The notes below the pieces were generated by a model. It did not search any database. It was not told where the DNA came from and worked only from the letters and a program-made list of their open reading frames with translations. Positions 48,672-61,935 of a stretch of 64,000 nt of DNA are shown here, in pieces. Source of the stretch: Papaver somniferum (Eukaryota; Streptophyta; Magnoliopsida; Ranunculales; Papaveraceae); contig NC_039362.1 of assembly GCF_003573695.1 (NCBI RefSeq), positions 3,570,929 to 3,634,928 of the forward strand, read 5' to 3'. The number at the start of each line of letters is the position of its first letter. Position 1 is the stretch's first letter. The position numbers were made by a program, and so were the translations under genes.

Positions 48672-51600
48672 TTAAGATGATGTTCTTCCACCAAGGGTTT
48701 GAACTATAGCTTCTAGAAGTTTAATGTCAGCATCTCTTTTTGAGATTTCAACTTGCTTTGCACGCAACTCTTCCATGTGCAGCTCAAATACCTCTGTAAA
48801 GAATCAATGGGAGAGTTAGGAATTATGACCATACTGCAGTATAGAGTTCAGGGTTCAATTTAATAAACCAGAGGCTGCTTCCTCTACTTCACTCCAGAAA
48901 ATAACTATCAATTCCAGAAAGGTTATGCAATGTGCGGCTAGAAGAATTTCAGAAGAGCAGAATAAATAATGAGACAACTTGTTTCATCATCTTTTTTCAA
49001 AGGGCAGTAGTTTGCCATGCTGTTCAGTGTACATAGCAACAGGAGATTCAGAATTGTCAAAGAAGTTTTAGTTTTCTTTCCAGGAGTATATTTTTGGTCC
49101 ATTTGGATATATGCAACCAATAGCAAACTAATAATCACAGGAACATCACCAAATTAGTTTTTGAACATTGATAAAAACATGCAGCCAGGTTACAATCTGT
49201 TGTGGACTATAGAAGACATGACCTCCTGTCATAAATATGCAGTTGTCATGGGAGAAAAAAGCGGAACTATAGTCCATACTAGTTAATGAGTCTATGAATT
49301 ACCAAAATCTTAGGTACTGGTGCTAAATTATGTATTATAGATTTTCTTTCTTTTTCGCCTGTGTGTCTGGTTGTGTCTGAGCACAAGAGAATAGAGTGGG
49401 TATTATCTCTTGTAGAAAGTTGAAAAAGAACATCACAAGCTAAAATATCCAAATACATACTTGAGGTGTTCTCAAGCTCTCTCGTAACCTCTAGCGCATG
49501 TAATTCCGCAGCTCGTTGTGCTGCCTCAGCCTGCCTTTTCTCTGACCGAGCACGAGCAGCCGCAGTAATCGCGTTATCCAGCTCCCTCTCTAGATTCTCT
49601 ACCCTTTGCTCAAGTGCCTGCACAAGAAAAATATGCCCTTATTATAGATAAGGTAACTTCTAGGAACCTACCTTGCAGCAGTTTTTCTTACTGAGTGTAC
49701 AATGTACATGTCTTTTTTTTCAATCAGTTAGAATTGGAGTTTAGATTTTCAGATCACAACCCTCTCAAGAAACATGCTTGGGTTTCACAGAAAAAAAGGA
49801 AAGGATAAGCATTATGTTTTTGTGCAAAATGCACTACACAAAGGAATGTCACACAGTCGCGCCAATTTGCTATAAGGTGGAGTTCGCGGCACAGTATTGT
49901 GACCAGAAACTTCACAAATCCAATGCATACCTATACAAAATTGGGTGTGGGGGTGTGGGAACAAATGAGGCATGAGCATTCACTGCGACACCCTTCAAGG
50001 CACCGAGTCCAAAGAAATCAAATCACTATAAGATAAACCCTGCAAATTTGAAGAAAAAGAAAAACAACTTTACTGATTCTAATTTGAGGGAGATGGGATC
50101 ATTAGGAAGCTGGAATCCTTGTTGAATCTATTAAGTAGATTGATTATCTTCATCTTTCAGTAGATGACCATAGGCTACCAAATGATTGAGTGGAAGAGAG
50201 TCCTGAGAGGCGATTTTGTCATCTAAGTTGTCTAGAGTTGAGCTTTAATTTCTTCTCGCTTTCCAGTGATATTTTAATTTCTTTAATTCATGTGTTCTGA
50301 GTTCAGATATTTTGATTCTCAGGTGAATCTCTTTCTGGTTGGACCGATGGTGTTCCGTAAGAAATCTCAAATAATCATTCTAGGATTTTTTAATTGTTTT
50401 TCTGGTTTGTACATGGCTTCTGGTGGAAATTCTTCACCGTCCATGGTGAATAAACCACTCTCTACTCCTAACAGATGGTCGATCTGGTGTTTCAGCTCTA
50501 GTAATGTTTTCAGTGAAAGGGTCCTTTCAGATGACAATTCATAGCGAGTCTACCTTCACTTTTGAGTTGGATGATTGTGAAGATCGTATTAATGCTATTG
50601 ACATCAGATGACTATTCAAATCAATTGTTCTTATTTCGACCTTAGCAGCTTATGGTTGCACAGGACTTATAAACTTAACCCTTTGCCTGCGTATGTTAAT
50701 TTTCGTAAAGTTCCTGTTCATCTACAGAATACTAACTACTAAGAGCCTTGCTGATAGTAGCAAGTGTTATGGGTCTTCTTACTATGATGGAAAAACTTAC
50801 TCATACGGCCTAGGATGAGCTATGCCTGATACAGGTTGTGTATTCCCTTCAACTGTTCCAGTTTATATTGACGGTAAACACGTGCTTGATGTTGAGGTGG
50901 AATTCTTTAGAAAAGTTGAGTTTCAGAAGGTAATATTAGAATAATGGAATTTAACTGCACTAATTCATTACCAGGAGAATTTATCTTGTCAGACATACAC
51001 TTAATGTTAAGTGTATGTCTGACAAGATAAATTCTCCTGATAATGAATCAGTGAATTCCCTTGATAAGGTCAGGAGCCACCTTAGTTTGTATCTTTTATG
51101 ATCCTATTTTCATTGTTAGTAAACAAATTAATACTGATAATGCACTAGTAATCCTGATAGGAAATAAGTAAGCTATAAGGTTAAAATTCCACATTTTGTT
51201 GGCTAAATTTATTAGGTCGGCAACAAGTGTTAGATGAGTGTTTGAATATTTACGAAACTGAGATAATTTAGACTTCAAGTTCGGAATCTAATTAACATTC
51301 CAAATATCTATAGAACTGTCATCTCCTACTTTCCAGATATTCTTCTGGTCTATCAACTTTATGCCTTAATTTGCTTATGCATTTACAAATCCAAGAGCTG
51401 TTAGTTGAATTTTTTACTCTTAAGGCTGAATTTTTATGGAAGTATGTAGATTTTAATTAGGAAGCTCGTAAACAATCAGAACTTTCTATCCTTCTCCAGA
51501 TGCGTTATAATATAGCTAACATAACCAAATTAGCCTTAGACGCATAGCTAAATTAGCTTTTGATGCATCTATGAAACCTAACCTTCCTTTAGACATAGGT

Positions 51601-53242
51601 TTGCCCATGCATCTATGAAACCTAACCTCCTAACCTAAATGTCCTGATTATGAAACTTCTGGGCATACTCATACTAAGTGCCGAAAGGCAAAGGCTGAAT
51701 TAGTTCCAGTTCGAGGTCTGGAGATGGGTTGCTAAAGCGACTAAGGAAACTAGAGGTAGTTTGACTGTTGCGTTTTGGATGATGTTATTGTCTTTTTAAA
51801 GGTATCCTTCCTGCAGCTCCACCCCTTAAGACTGCTTTAACTAGCTTTACTAAGATTTCTGGTTTGGAGATGAATAAAATACTTACTCCACACTCTCTCT
51901 CAAGATGTTTTCTGTCTTGATTGATCTACTGGGTACTTCAGTGAGATACTTAGGGTTCCTCTTCTATCAACAAGAATGCCTTCCTTTAATTTCTAAAGTT
52001 ACTAATAGGGTGAAATCGTGGAAGACCGAGTTGTTATTGTCCACTGGAAGATTGTTGATTATTAAAGTGGTGACAAGTGGGATGACTTCTTGTCTGGCTT
52101 TCTTGTTTTGCTTCGCCAAAGAGAGCATTAAAGGAGTTAAATCATGTTTGTCAGAAATTCCGGAACAGGAGCAGAGTTCGGCAAGAAGTCTCGCCCTAGT
52201 TATTACTGTAGTTGGGACCTTGTCTATAGGCCTTACTCTGACAGAGATTTTGGTGTAAGAAATATGGAGCTGCAGCTAGTCTTGGACACCTATGTGATAT
52301 TACAAGTGGAACGCACCCTGTTTGGACAGATTGGGTTAATAATAATCTTATCCAAAATAGAGGTTTCGGGTCTCTCAAGATTCCACAAGATGCTTGTTTA
52401 GAGCAAAGAAATGTTGCTAAATATTTACTCTTGAATATTCTAGGAGATGGGAGATGGGTGTAATACAAGAATGCTCTGCTTACTGATCCTTGGCATCCAA
52501 ATGCTTGCTAAAGGTTAACTGTTTGGGCAAGTTTGGACCTGCTTGATGTGATCTTTCCCAATTCACATTGTAGGGTTAGTGAGTTTATGGTGTTAATGGT
52601 TGGAATTTGGCTGTTGGGCAGATGGCGTAACAAAACTAAAGGAGGTTCAGTCTGATATAATAGTTTGAAAACCTAGCTCTTCTGGGTGTTATTATACCAT
52701 GAACTATATACTTATGTAACCCCAGCTAATTGTATCAAATCACAACAACAACAACAAATGGGGATGGTTTAATTCTAGTCAATTGGGTTACACACAGTGG
52801 ATTTAACTGACCTAGTCCTCAAAATTTAGTACTAGAAGATAAAGATAATGTGAGAATTGATTAAATCCCATCTACTTAAGCATCTGAAAATTTATAAACC
52901 AATATAACTCAGTAATTTATTTATTTTTTTTTGATCAGTACTCAGTAATAAACTCCATCCTTCCAGAATCACCCAACAAAATCAATCAAAACAACAAAAA
53001 ATTCATATATAGAGACGAACCCAGATTTTAAAATCAAGCGATAAAGAAAGAAAAGGGTAAAATTCGGTAAGTACCTTGATCGTCCGTGCTTGGTCGGAGC
53101 AAAGAGATGCTTTAGAGAAGGTTTCCTGATCTAGAAAAACAGCTTTTTTGAGGAGGGTTTTCTGTAATGAATCCAAATTGGTATTCATCTCTGATAAATT
53201 CACGATAGCTGCTTTCCATCTCTCACTAGATTGATCTTCCAT
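48672..53242 (-). CDS. Conserved plant coiled-coil protein of unknown function, 3 exons, 148 aa
   Basis: Exons 53242-53075, 49617-49461 and 48793-48672 join in frame to 148 codons. The first reads MEDQSSERWKAAIVNLSEM and ends DQARTIK. The second is a charged helix, LEQRVENLERELDNAITAAA then RSEKRQAEAAQRAAELHALE. The third is VFELHMEELRAKQVEISKRD and ends LGGRTSS. Heptad-like spacing of Leu/Ala with Glu/Arg/Lys predicts an almost fully helical coiled coil without membrane or signal segments. From memory, close relatives occur widely in plants as uncharacterised small proteins. Intron 1 (49618-53074) is enlarged by a decayed LINE. Confidence 0.85.
50410..52757 (+). pseudogene. Decayed, internally deleted LINE in intron 1 of the coiled-coil gene
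   Basis: ORF1-like text appears first (VYIDGKHVLDVEVEFFRK, then a knuckle CPDYETSGHTHTKC near 51640). ORF2 tail text follows: RYLGFLFYQQECLPLISK, VTNRVKSWKTELLLSTGRLL, VRNMELQLVLDTYVIL and TDPWHPNAC. The endonuclease and most of the reverse transcriptase are gone. It ends at a (CAA)n tail near 52743-52757. It is antisense to the host gene. Confidence 0.7.
50958..51053. repeat. Near-perfect 47-bp inverted repeat (hairpin)
   Basis: The arms 50958-51004 and 51007-51053 are reverse complements with two mismatches and a 2-bp spacer (TG at 51005-51006). The 33 bases next to the centre match perfectly (TTAAGTGTATGTCTGACAAG and onward). It lies within the LINE ORF1 remnant. Confidence 0.92.
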
Positions 53243-54639
53243 TCCTTCTTCTTTTTCTTCTTCGCATGTATTTTTATCTTCTTCTTTGATCTCTTTTCTC
53301 TACTTCTCTCTCGAGTGTGACTTTTGACGAGAAAATCTCAATTCTCAAGTGTATGAGCGGTTAAATATGTGCGGTTAAATATGTGCGGTTTAATCTCCAA
53401 CACTTTCTTCTAGATCGGTAAAAATTTAGTGCTGGTGTCTAGAGTTTTGAACTCAGGTCACTAGCATCATCACCAATGATTTTATCCCTATATTACAGTG
53501 ACATCGACTTCGTTTTGACGGACAAAGCAGTATATACATTTTGGTACACTTATAGCAGGGGCTATGGGGGTCGAGAGCCTTTTCCAAAACGAAAGAATTA
53601 AATCAAATTTGATCAAATTAGATCCTCCTATGAATAGAGAGAAACACTCTTTCACCCCAGACTCGATCAACTTGTCGTTCATACGAAAGAGTGAGTGATA
53701 GTCTCCCCTATACGGCCCATTATTTTCCATATGGATAAAAGAAAGTTCAAATGGCACTTTGTTTGTCGTGGAAATATAAAATGAAAACTGACGGCATAAT
53801 GTTAGCCATTTAATTGTTTTTTCAAATGATATTGGAAAAGATGATGATTCTGTTGTTCTTATATAGCTTTATAGCCGTTTGATCCATTTTGATTATACGT
53901 GGGACCTATATGACCCTACATAGATTGAGTGTTTGATGGAAACGAAAGTTCATTGAATATTTGAATGTCAATCTAGGATCTGCGATTACGGGTTTTCTTT
54001 CTTCAGTTCAATAGTTTGGTTTGGTTTTTTTTGCACGGCCAATAGTATGTCGCATAGGCTCTTGACAATCTATCCCACGGTAGCTTTTTCACTCCACCAG
54101 ATAACCTCTCACTCATTTTGAAAGGGATAGACTATTAAAACAGTCTATCCCATAGGTCTTACTCTTAGAGGAAGGACCTAGATTGAGAATCTCACTAAAA
54201 ATGGAAGACTTTTGATTACATTTGGTTTTTGGGTAGAGGGAAACCCTTCTTTCATTCCAAACTCAATCAACCTCTCTTTTAACTGATTGAGTGAGTGAAA
54301 CTGAAATAAAACTCAAAAAATTTCTACTCTTAAGGGTGAATTTTTCAAATTAACTAAATTATAGGGATATTACCTAATAATACAAAGTAGGTCATTAGGA
54401 AGTAAAACCACAAACCTCTTAACCATATATTTTCAAATTAACTAAATTATCCCTTACTGACTAGCACTAATTAAATCTATATGATTAGATTAGTTAAGTT
54501 GTTTACATTAGATTTATAGATATGATTTTGGAAATAACTGAGAGAGAAAAGGGGAGTGAAGTAGTAGAAAAAGTTTTGTGGGGAAAAATTAAGGTTTTGA
54601 GAAGTTGGTGAGATACTGATTTTAATCCTAATTTTAAAG
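53243..54639. other. Promoter side of the coiled-coil gene and unassigned sequence
   Basis: Just upstream of the ATG is a CT-rich leader (TTCTTCTTTTTCTTCTTCG). At 53411-53485 the minus strand carries GACCTGAGTTCAAAACTC, a possible B box of a tRNA-derived SINE, with no firm ends. CTCTTTCA...CTCAATCAACTTGTC-like sequence at 53645-53700 recurs in diverged form at 54240-54300. No gene is seen. Confidence 0.35.
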
Positions 54640-56930
54640 TGGGGGAATCTTCAACGACTCATATAGATGAATCTATGTATGATAATATACAAAATCATAA
54701 TGAAATGAATTATGTGCATGATCCTCACTTTTATTTTTCTCAAACTCAGGATGCATATGTAAATGATGAATCAAATAGCCCAGTAGAAGAATTGTGAGCT
54801 GAAAATAAATAGGTACACGCCTTACGTGGGAGAGACTGTGCTTTTTTCATGTTTAAGTCGTCAAATGATGGAAAAGGCATTTGTTCTTTATATTTTTGTT
54901 GCCCTTAATCGCCATGTTCGGGGTTGGTACAACCTTGTCGACTATTATAATCGATACCGTTTTTTATACCAACCTGACGAATTTTCATGAGTTGTATTCT
55001 GGTCGTCACGGTTTTTGTAACAAAAACTGCCGACGATTTGGCTTTTGTGAAGTCGGCATTTTCGAAATTATATACCTTGTCGACCAAATGTGTTTCACAG
55101 CACAGAGAACTGTGTTGGGAAATATGCTTTGGTCGTCAATGTTTGTATATGTCGACCGTGTCGACTAGTTTTTGGTCGTCAATAATATAAGTCGACAATG
55201 TCGATTATTACTTGGTCGTCATTGTTTATATTTGTCGACCGTGCTAACTTTGAATTTTTTACCATACGTTATATCTAACTTGTGATGTTTTTGTAGATTG
55301 TATTGGCGTTAAACGATGAGCCTGAAGCTCATAATGTTAGTGAGCCTGATACTTCCGCCCATTATGCTAATGATTTGGTATGTTAACCGATCTTGACATG
55401 TTCTTTATGATTCGATGATTAATTTGCATAATCATTCTAAGTTTACTTGTTAATTGTGTAACGTAGGAATGGTTATCTAAATAAGAAGCAATGAATTGAG
55501 TTATTAAGAAAGAAAAGAAAAGATTGCGGTCTAGTGAAAAACACACAACAACAACCTTCGCGGTTTGAAATGATTTGCAAGTGTGGTGGATGGCCGATAA
55601 GTCATAAGAGAATGGGTTATGTGTATGCTAAGAAGACGAATAGGGCATACAAGTTTAAGTCATGAAACCCATTCAAGATTATATTCTTGAAGAACCAATA
55701 CACCAACATATGGACAATGCATAGAGTTGATATTGGTAAGCATAACGATAGAGATCCGCAAAGTCTTGTTGGACACTCTCCCATTGCCAAGTTGAAAATC
55801 GCACGAGTTCGATCAAGTACAAACAAGTTGGGGAACCAAACCAAGTAAGATCTTAAGTAAGTTCAAGACGGATGACAAGAATGACTTTTCTTTATTGTCT
55901 ACAATTTATGCGACCAAAGCAACTATCAAAAGGTTTGAATAGGATTGTAGGAATGTAATGAGAATCAAAATGGTTGGACCACAAACACAACTAAACGGTG
56001 AGACACCATAAAGCATTGGACGGGAGGGTGGCTCGTATTTTTCTTGCACATGCTAAGATGATTGAATTGGCTATATGCTTCAACAAATTATTATTTTTTG
56101 TGGATCGGACTCATAAGACGAATATGTACAACATGCCTTTGTTGAAAATTATTGGACAAACTTCGGAAAAGAAATCATTCACGGTGGTATGGTGTTTTAT
56201 ATATTGTGAGAAGGATGAGAGTTATATTTGGACATCCAAAACATTGAAGCTTTTCTGCCACGAAGATGAAACTCACGGGGTTGTAGTGACCGACAATGAG
56301 AAAGCAATAATGAACGTCGTGAGGATAGTTTTTTCCAAGGCATAAAATTTTCTTTGCAAGTGATATATAAAATGCAATCTTAGGAAAATTTACGGCATCA
56401 TATCCAGAAGAAAATAGTAAAGAAAAGTAGTCAACGTGCAAAAGAGGAAGATGAACGTCTTAGTAAACTAACTCAAGAGGAGAAAGGGGAAGAGAAAAAG
56501 AGAGATGACGAAGAATTCAAATAAGGTGAGATTAATTTTAGATTATTTATGAATGCATGGGATAAATTGGTTTGGTCGATGACAGTGGCAAGATATGAGA
56601 GAAAATTGAAGGAGTTTGAGGATGATTAGGGCACTAATTATCCCAAAGTAATGGCATATTGCAAGAGACAATGGTTGAGGTCACACAAAAACATGTTAGT
56701 GTATGCTTTTACTTACGATTATAAACATTTCAAACGTTAGTCTACAAGTATGTAGAGCAAGCTCATGGGAGAATAAAAGGTCTACTTTTCACGAGTCAAA
56801 ATGAGATTGTGACGATACAACATGTTATCCATGAGTATACTAATAATGATCTTAATAAGATAAATAAGCAATTTGAAGAAAGTAGGCACCGAAGTAATAT
56901 ATGTAACACTTGTCGTTCCTCTCGAATATT
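54640..56930 (+). pseudogene. Decayed FAR1/Mutator-like transposase gene
   Basis: The 5' part has stops (KCGGWPISHKRMGYVYAKKT; HRVDIGKHNDRDPQSLVGHS). The best piece is 55998-56345. It carries LLFFVDRTHKTNMYNMPLLK with the first catalytic Asp (VDRTHKTN), then TSEKKSFTVVWCFIYCEKDE and VVVTDNEKAIMNVV with the second Asp. A C-terminal YVEQAHGRIKGLLFTSQNEI is readable at about 56745. This order fits MULE/FAR1-like transposases. Numerous stops show it is inactive. A GTCGAC-rich repeat array lies in its 5' part. Confidence 0.7.
54935..55250. repeat. GTCGAC-containing repeat cluster in the transposase 5' region
   Basis: GGTCGTCA(A/T)TGTTTATAT(A/T)TGTCGACCGTG-like units and other GTCGAC or TCGAC motifs recur about every 30-50 bp. 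The likely position is an intron of the transposase gene. Confidence 0.7.
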
Positions 56931-56939
56931 GTATTATTA

Positions 56940-59820
56940 TTATCATGGCTTAAATATTGTATTTGTTTGTTTGTATTAAATATTTTTTGATAAGCAAGAA
57001 TATAAGCAACTGAAATGATTTAAACAAGACAATTATATACTTTTGGAATTATTATACCGAAAAAAATATAAGAAACTGCAACCAATTTAAAGGTGAAATC
57101 AAAAATATCTTATTACATGGTATGTGTGATAAGTTTATACCCAACACTCTATGTGGGTCAGTAATACGAGAGCTTTAGTAAGTTTACTGTAAAGTAATTA
57201 ATGCAAGGTGCTCAAAGATAACGTATAAAATTATCAAATTTTAGAGTTATAAGGATAATTACAAATTAGACTTGTCTTTGAAAAGGCTGTATAATTAAGA
57301 CAATAGTGTTAAGATCGTTGTTGTACATAGATGTTTGAGAATAATGAAAAATGTTGAAAAGGAGGAAAATAGAGGATCGAGAAAGTTAAAAATAATAATT
57401 TAATATACGTAACTTGTAGTTTTTGTTTGTGTTATTTATCTTATCTTATCACTATTTTTCATGTATAAAACTTTTTCAGAGTTCATATAATGTTTTTATC
57501 TATGAAATATTAAATGAACTGAACATATTAAACAAGATATGTACAAAAAGAATTAATATGTGTTGGAATTATATGTTTTAAAATGAATAAGCAAACAATA
57601 TCCATCTCCGTGGATGTTCAAAGATTCTCAAGAGCACTTTCTAATTTTGAATAAAGAGCATCGAATAAAGTTGAAATAACAAATTAAGCAACATAATTTG
57701 TAGTTTTTTTCACATTTTTGTCTTATCTTATAACCATTTTTTTCATATAAAACTTTTTTCCTTGTTTATATTATATTTTTATATCTACTGTATGTAAGGT
57801 CGAATAGATTGAACACGTTAGACGAGATCTATAAAAGAAAAAAAAGCTAATATGTGTTGGAAATGTATGTTTTAAAAAGAATTGATTTCCAATTCTTATT
57901 CTCAGTAAAATGGTTTTTAATAATCGTAAAAATTTTCATTCAAGAAGTGTATTTTGCTAACAATCTCTTGACTATTTTATGTCTAATCGATGTTAGTTGT
58001 ATTATTTAATTATCATTAAACTATATTAAAATATTTTACTAACAAATTAGACTAGGTTGAAAGAATAAAATGAGAGTTCTTGCTTATATCATTTGTATTT
58101 GAAGGGTAGTAGTATTTCTAAAATAACTTTAATACATGAATAGAATAATTATTCGTGTTAATCTTAATTTTACCCTTCTGATTTTTTCTATATTTCTTAA
58201 CTTTATTCTTTATGTTTACTTTTACTGTGAAAAACATGTTGTTGAATGTATACGTAATGAGAAAGGTGATAAAGCTGAGAAACATCTCAAGAAAATCTTA
58301 CTCGAAGTATTGAAGGTTTTTTCATTCTCTCAATATCTCTTATAGTTTAAGGTGAATATGAATCTGCTATTATCTGTTCAAATGTTAGCTCATGAAATTT
58401 TAGAATATTACATTTGGATCAGGTTAATTCGGGATATGCAAAAACTGAGGGGTCACTGGTGATACTTTGTTGTCTTTACAAAAGGAATTCTCGGTCTAAT
58501 ACAAAAATTGAACAGGAAATCGGCGATGCATGTTTTAATGATTCATCCAACTAAGTACCTTATTTTCTTGAATTTTGGATAGAACTGCTTGAAATTCCAC
58601 CTGAAAGATATTGACAGGAAAGTAAACTATAGAAAAATAATCATGATAGGTAGATCTCATTCTTTTGAAGGTACTTTTCCTTAGATATATATATTGATTT
58701 TAACGGTGTTATATCAACCATAATTTTGTTTATATTTTAATCATGTGTTAACATGTGCACACTTCTTTTTAGTATTATATAGACATATAGATAGATGCGA
58801 ATATAGATAAAGAACATCTGATTCTCCCGTGTTGGGCGCTAAAGAATTGCAATGACATGCGAGTAATCAATCGAGTTGTCATTTATTTTATGATAAAGTT
58901 TTCATCATATTTTATTTTTATTTTTGATCTGTTTCTTTTTTAACTAGAAAGGTTATCATCTTATTCAAAGATACAAACAAAAAAAATAACAATTGACATT
59001 GCACAATTGACAATTTGTGATTGACATGTTCGAACCAACCCTTAGCAAACAAAATAATGGTCCTTCATTCATATGGCGGTGGATCAAAGTATCCCCCCCC
59101 CCCACACACACACACATGTTTATTTTAGTCGTGGTTTTTAATGTTGTTTGAAATGCTGGTTGAAACTGCATATCGTTTTTCATTACAAAAAAAATAACAT
59201 GTGACTCTCTCGTTGGTTAATTGATAAGTTTTGATTTTTTCATAGGATTACAAAAGATTCTTCATCGTTTAATCTTGATTTTGGCAAAGAGGAATCCTCG
59301 ACAATACTGGACCAGATGCCTAAGGTTAAGTGTTTCTTCTGTAATTTTATTGTGGTTCCTATTGTTGGTTATATGATTTTTCTCATCCTTTGTGCATAGG
59401 GAAAGTTTCTTACCCGTCTTGATAGGTGTAAGCAACCATACCTAAATATTCTAATAACTCTATGTATAGTTTCTACATAGTGTATTTGTTTTCTATCTCA
59501 TACTATATGCTATTTCTCCTAGTATGCACTCATTTCATAAATTCACACGACACATCCATATTTTTGGTAAAATAATTTTATTAAGAGTGTATGCTTTGAT
59601 GGTCGCAATCTTGTGTTATCCAAAGTTGTTATTTGTGATGCATATGTCAAGGTATCTGATGTTAATGATGTATTGATGTGAGATCTTTTCTCATTTTTTA
59701 GATTGTGAGTACTGTTTTCATGCACTTATGACTGTTGCTTGGTACAGTGAAGTTCTTGTTTGAAATTTCTTTTTAAAGCTTTTAAGAAATAAATAAGTTG
59801 AAGTATTTGTTTTCTTTTGT
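56940..59820. other. AT-rich region with a diverged direct repeat and a microsatellite
   Basis: Blocks 57390-57590 and 57680-57880 share TAATATGTGTTGGAA, TCTTATCTTAT and ATAAAACTTTTT in the same order, so they are a diverged direct duplication. A (C)n(CA)n microsatellite lies at 59093-59116. ORFs such as 58136-58345 are not recognisable. Confidence 0.5.
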
Positions 59821-59831
59821 GAATGAAAAAC

Positions 59832-59948
59832 TTATTAGCCCCATGTCAGGGAGTTCCCACTTATTAAATTGTTTTAAGAGGCTATATAAATTTTTAGTCC
59901 CACATCGAAGAGCTCCACTTCCTAAGTTATATTATTCAATTATATAAA
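59832..59948 (+). promoter_or_regulatory. Duplicated snRNA-type promoter module (USE plus TATA)
   Basis: AGTCCCACATCG at 59896-59907 matches the plant U-snRNA upstream sequence element. TATATAAA follows at 59941, 33 bp later, the spacing known for Pol II snRNA promoters. A diverged copy lies just upstream: AGCCCCATGTCAGG at 59837 with CTATATAAA at 59882. The sequence after the second TATA is not a recognisable U snRNA. Confidence 0.5.
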
Positions 59949-60021
59949 AAAACTTTTCTCATACTTTTGAGACATTTCAGGAAAAAAAGTTTCTCTATAT
60001 TTTTAGAGAGACCAACAAACA

Positions 60022-60540
60022 ATGTATTTTATCGTTTTTTTTTTTAAATTCTATGAGATTTTCCTTGAAGGGACTTATGAGTTGAAAATCTTGCTAATAT
60101 TAGGTGTAGTAGCGGGTTATATCCCGGAGGAAAATGATTCAATTTTATCTTTAAGACACCTTCCCGAATTAAAAGCTAAAACTAGTTGGGATATATGTTC
60201 GCTTGCCGATAACCTTTTTCTACCCCAACCAGTTTACATATACCATCTCACCTATTTTGTTTTTAATTCACTATCATGTAGTTGGAACGGATAAGGATTT
60301 TAGTAGATTGGTGTAATGGCGGCGAATATGCCGGGGTAATCACCAACAAGATGCTGACTAAAGTGGTTTCCAACTATGGATGCGAAGGTGTCGACTTTAT
60401 GTACTCTCATTTCATCCCAGTCCATGTTCCATATAATAGTGCTAAGAGGGGGAGGAATAGAACAACATAAGTTAAAGGATCTAAGACAAAGACAAAAAAA
60501 ACCAAATACAGGTTTCGTGCTAGAAATAAAAAGAAGTAGC
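60022..60540 (+). other. Unrecognised ORFs downstream of the snRNA-type promoter
   Basis: A 90-codon ORF (60022-60294) and an overlapping 62-codon ORF (60282-60470) are followed by a Lys/Arg-rich reading (KTKKTKYRFRARNKKK) past a stop. No domain is recognised. They could be parts of an old transcribed gene. Confidence 0.3.
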
Positions 60541-61100
60541 AGTGATGGCTAATGTTGATGTTTGGGTCGAACAGAATAATTTTGCCATTCTTTTTATTTT
60601 CGGTTATTTCATTCTTCTTTCGACTTTTTATTGAATTTTATTTTCCTTCTATTGTTGGTGTTATAGATAAGATAACATTAATAGTTATTTTTTTTATTTC
60701 TGTGCCTTCTTTAAGGAAGAGAATATTCGTAGTGTCGTGATTTTACAATTTCAATCAATTTTTTCGAGAAAATAAATTAATAATAAAATTTAGCTGAACA
60801 TCGTTTGTATTGTCTGTTTGTCTGATATGTACATTTTTCAATATGTGGTATGAAAGAGTTTATACATATAGAAGATCGTTGACATTAATTATGTGACATC
60901 TGAATCTTACATGTATGGTACCATATGAGATGTATACAAAATTTACTATAAATATGACTCAATCTGAAATGTCCGGGGTGGGTAACCAAAAATTATGCAC
61001 TAACCAAACCTGAACGGTGAAATGATTGGTTATTTACACCTGTCCTATACTTTTCAAACCATTGTTCTCCAATCCAACTACAGGAAAACATAAATATTAC

Positions 61101-61935
61101 TAGAGCACTGCTCGGTCGAACTCGCAAGCGTTGCTATCTCAATATTGTTGTCAAGTTTAGTTGCCAAAACTATAAGTCTTGATTTCTAGTCTACTTATAG
61201 ATAAATTTCGGATTAGGATAGCAAGTGTAGTTGGGCATTAGACTTCACGGCGTTCATCGATTGAAGACGAAGAACTACTAAGGGGAGCTTGTGGAACTCA
61301 TCAACAAAAGTTATGTGGAGACTTGAACTCATCTATCACTCAAAAGTCTATCTACTCTATCTCATATTTGAGACAAAAGTCGTATAGCTATATAGACTTC
61401 GATTATACTTATTTGATATTTCGAGCTGAGTTTAACTCACTTACATGTTTCTCGAAATATGTATTGGTAAGATTTCACTTTAACCAAGTTCATCTAATAT
61501 TCTTGACGAAAGTCAAAAGATGATCATCTGAAAATCACCTTGTAACATCTTACATGATTTGTGTGAGACAGTCATTTGATGTAGACTCGGAATGTTTCGT
61601 AATGATCATTCGATCACTTGAAAATTGCTTTGAAGCTAATAGTTTGTGTGAGACAGTTATTGTCGTCTTCTAAAAATGTTTCAATGATTGAAATGGGAGT
61701 CTAGAAAAAATAACCATGATTGGATATAGCACAATATGCGTACTTTTATGCTAACTGTTACAAGTTATTCCAAGTCTGGGAACCATAGTATGCATACCCG
61801 TATGCATACCCGTATGCATACTGGTTGGTTAATGAAAGTCTGGGAACTTAGTATGCATACCGGTATGCGTTCTGGCGTGAGCTTCAAGTTCTAGAAATTC
61901 AAATAAGTTTGGAAGGTATGCGTACATGTTGATGG
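61101..61935 (+). mobile_element. Truncated LTR of the TGTTAGAGCA family
   Basis: It starts TAGAGCACTGCTCGGTCGAA without the TGT and follows the 14467 copy closely (GACGGCGTTCATCGATTGAA region). Its short-repeat island (61730-61930) consists of GTATGCATACC variants. It breaks off near 61935. Confidence 0.75.

Noticed and set aside
53488..53757. Minus-strand 89-codon ORF
   Set aside because: No recognisable domain; part of its sequence recurs diverged at 54240-54300, so it is probably repeat DNA.
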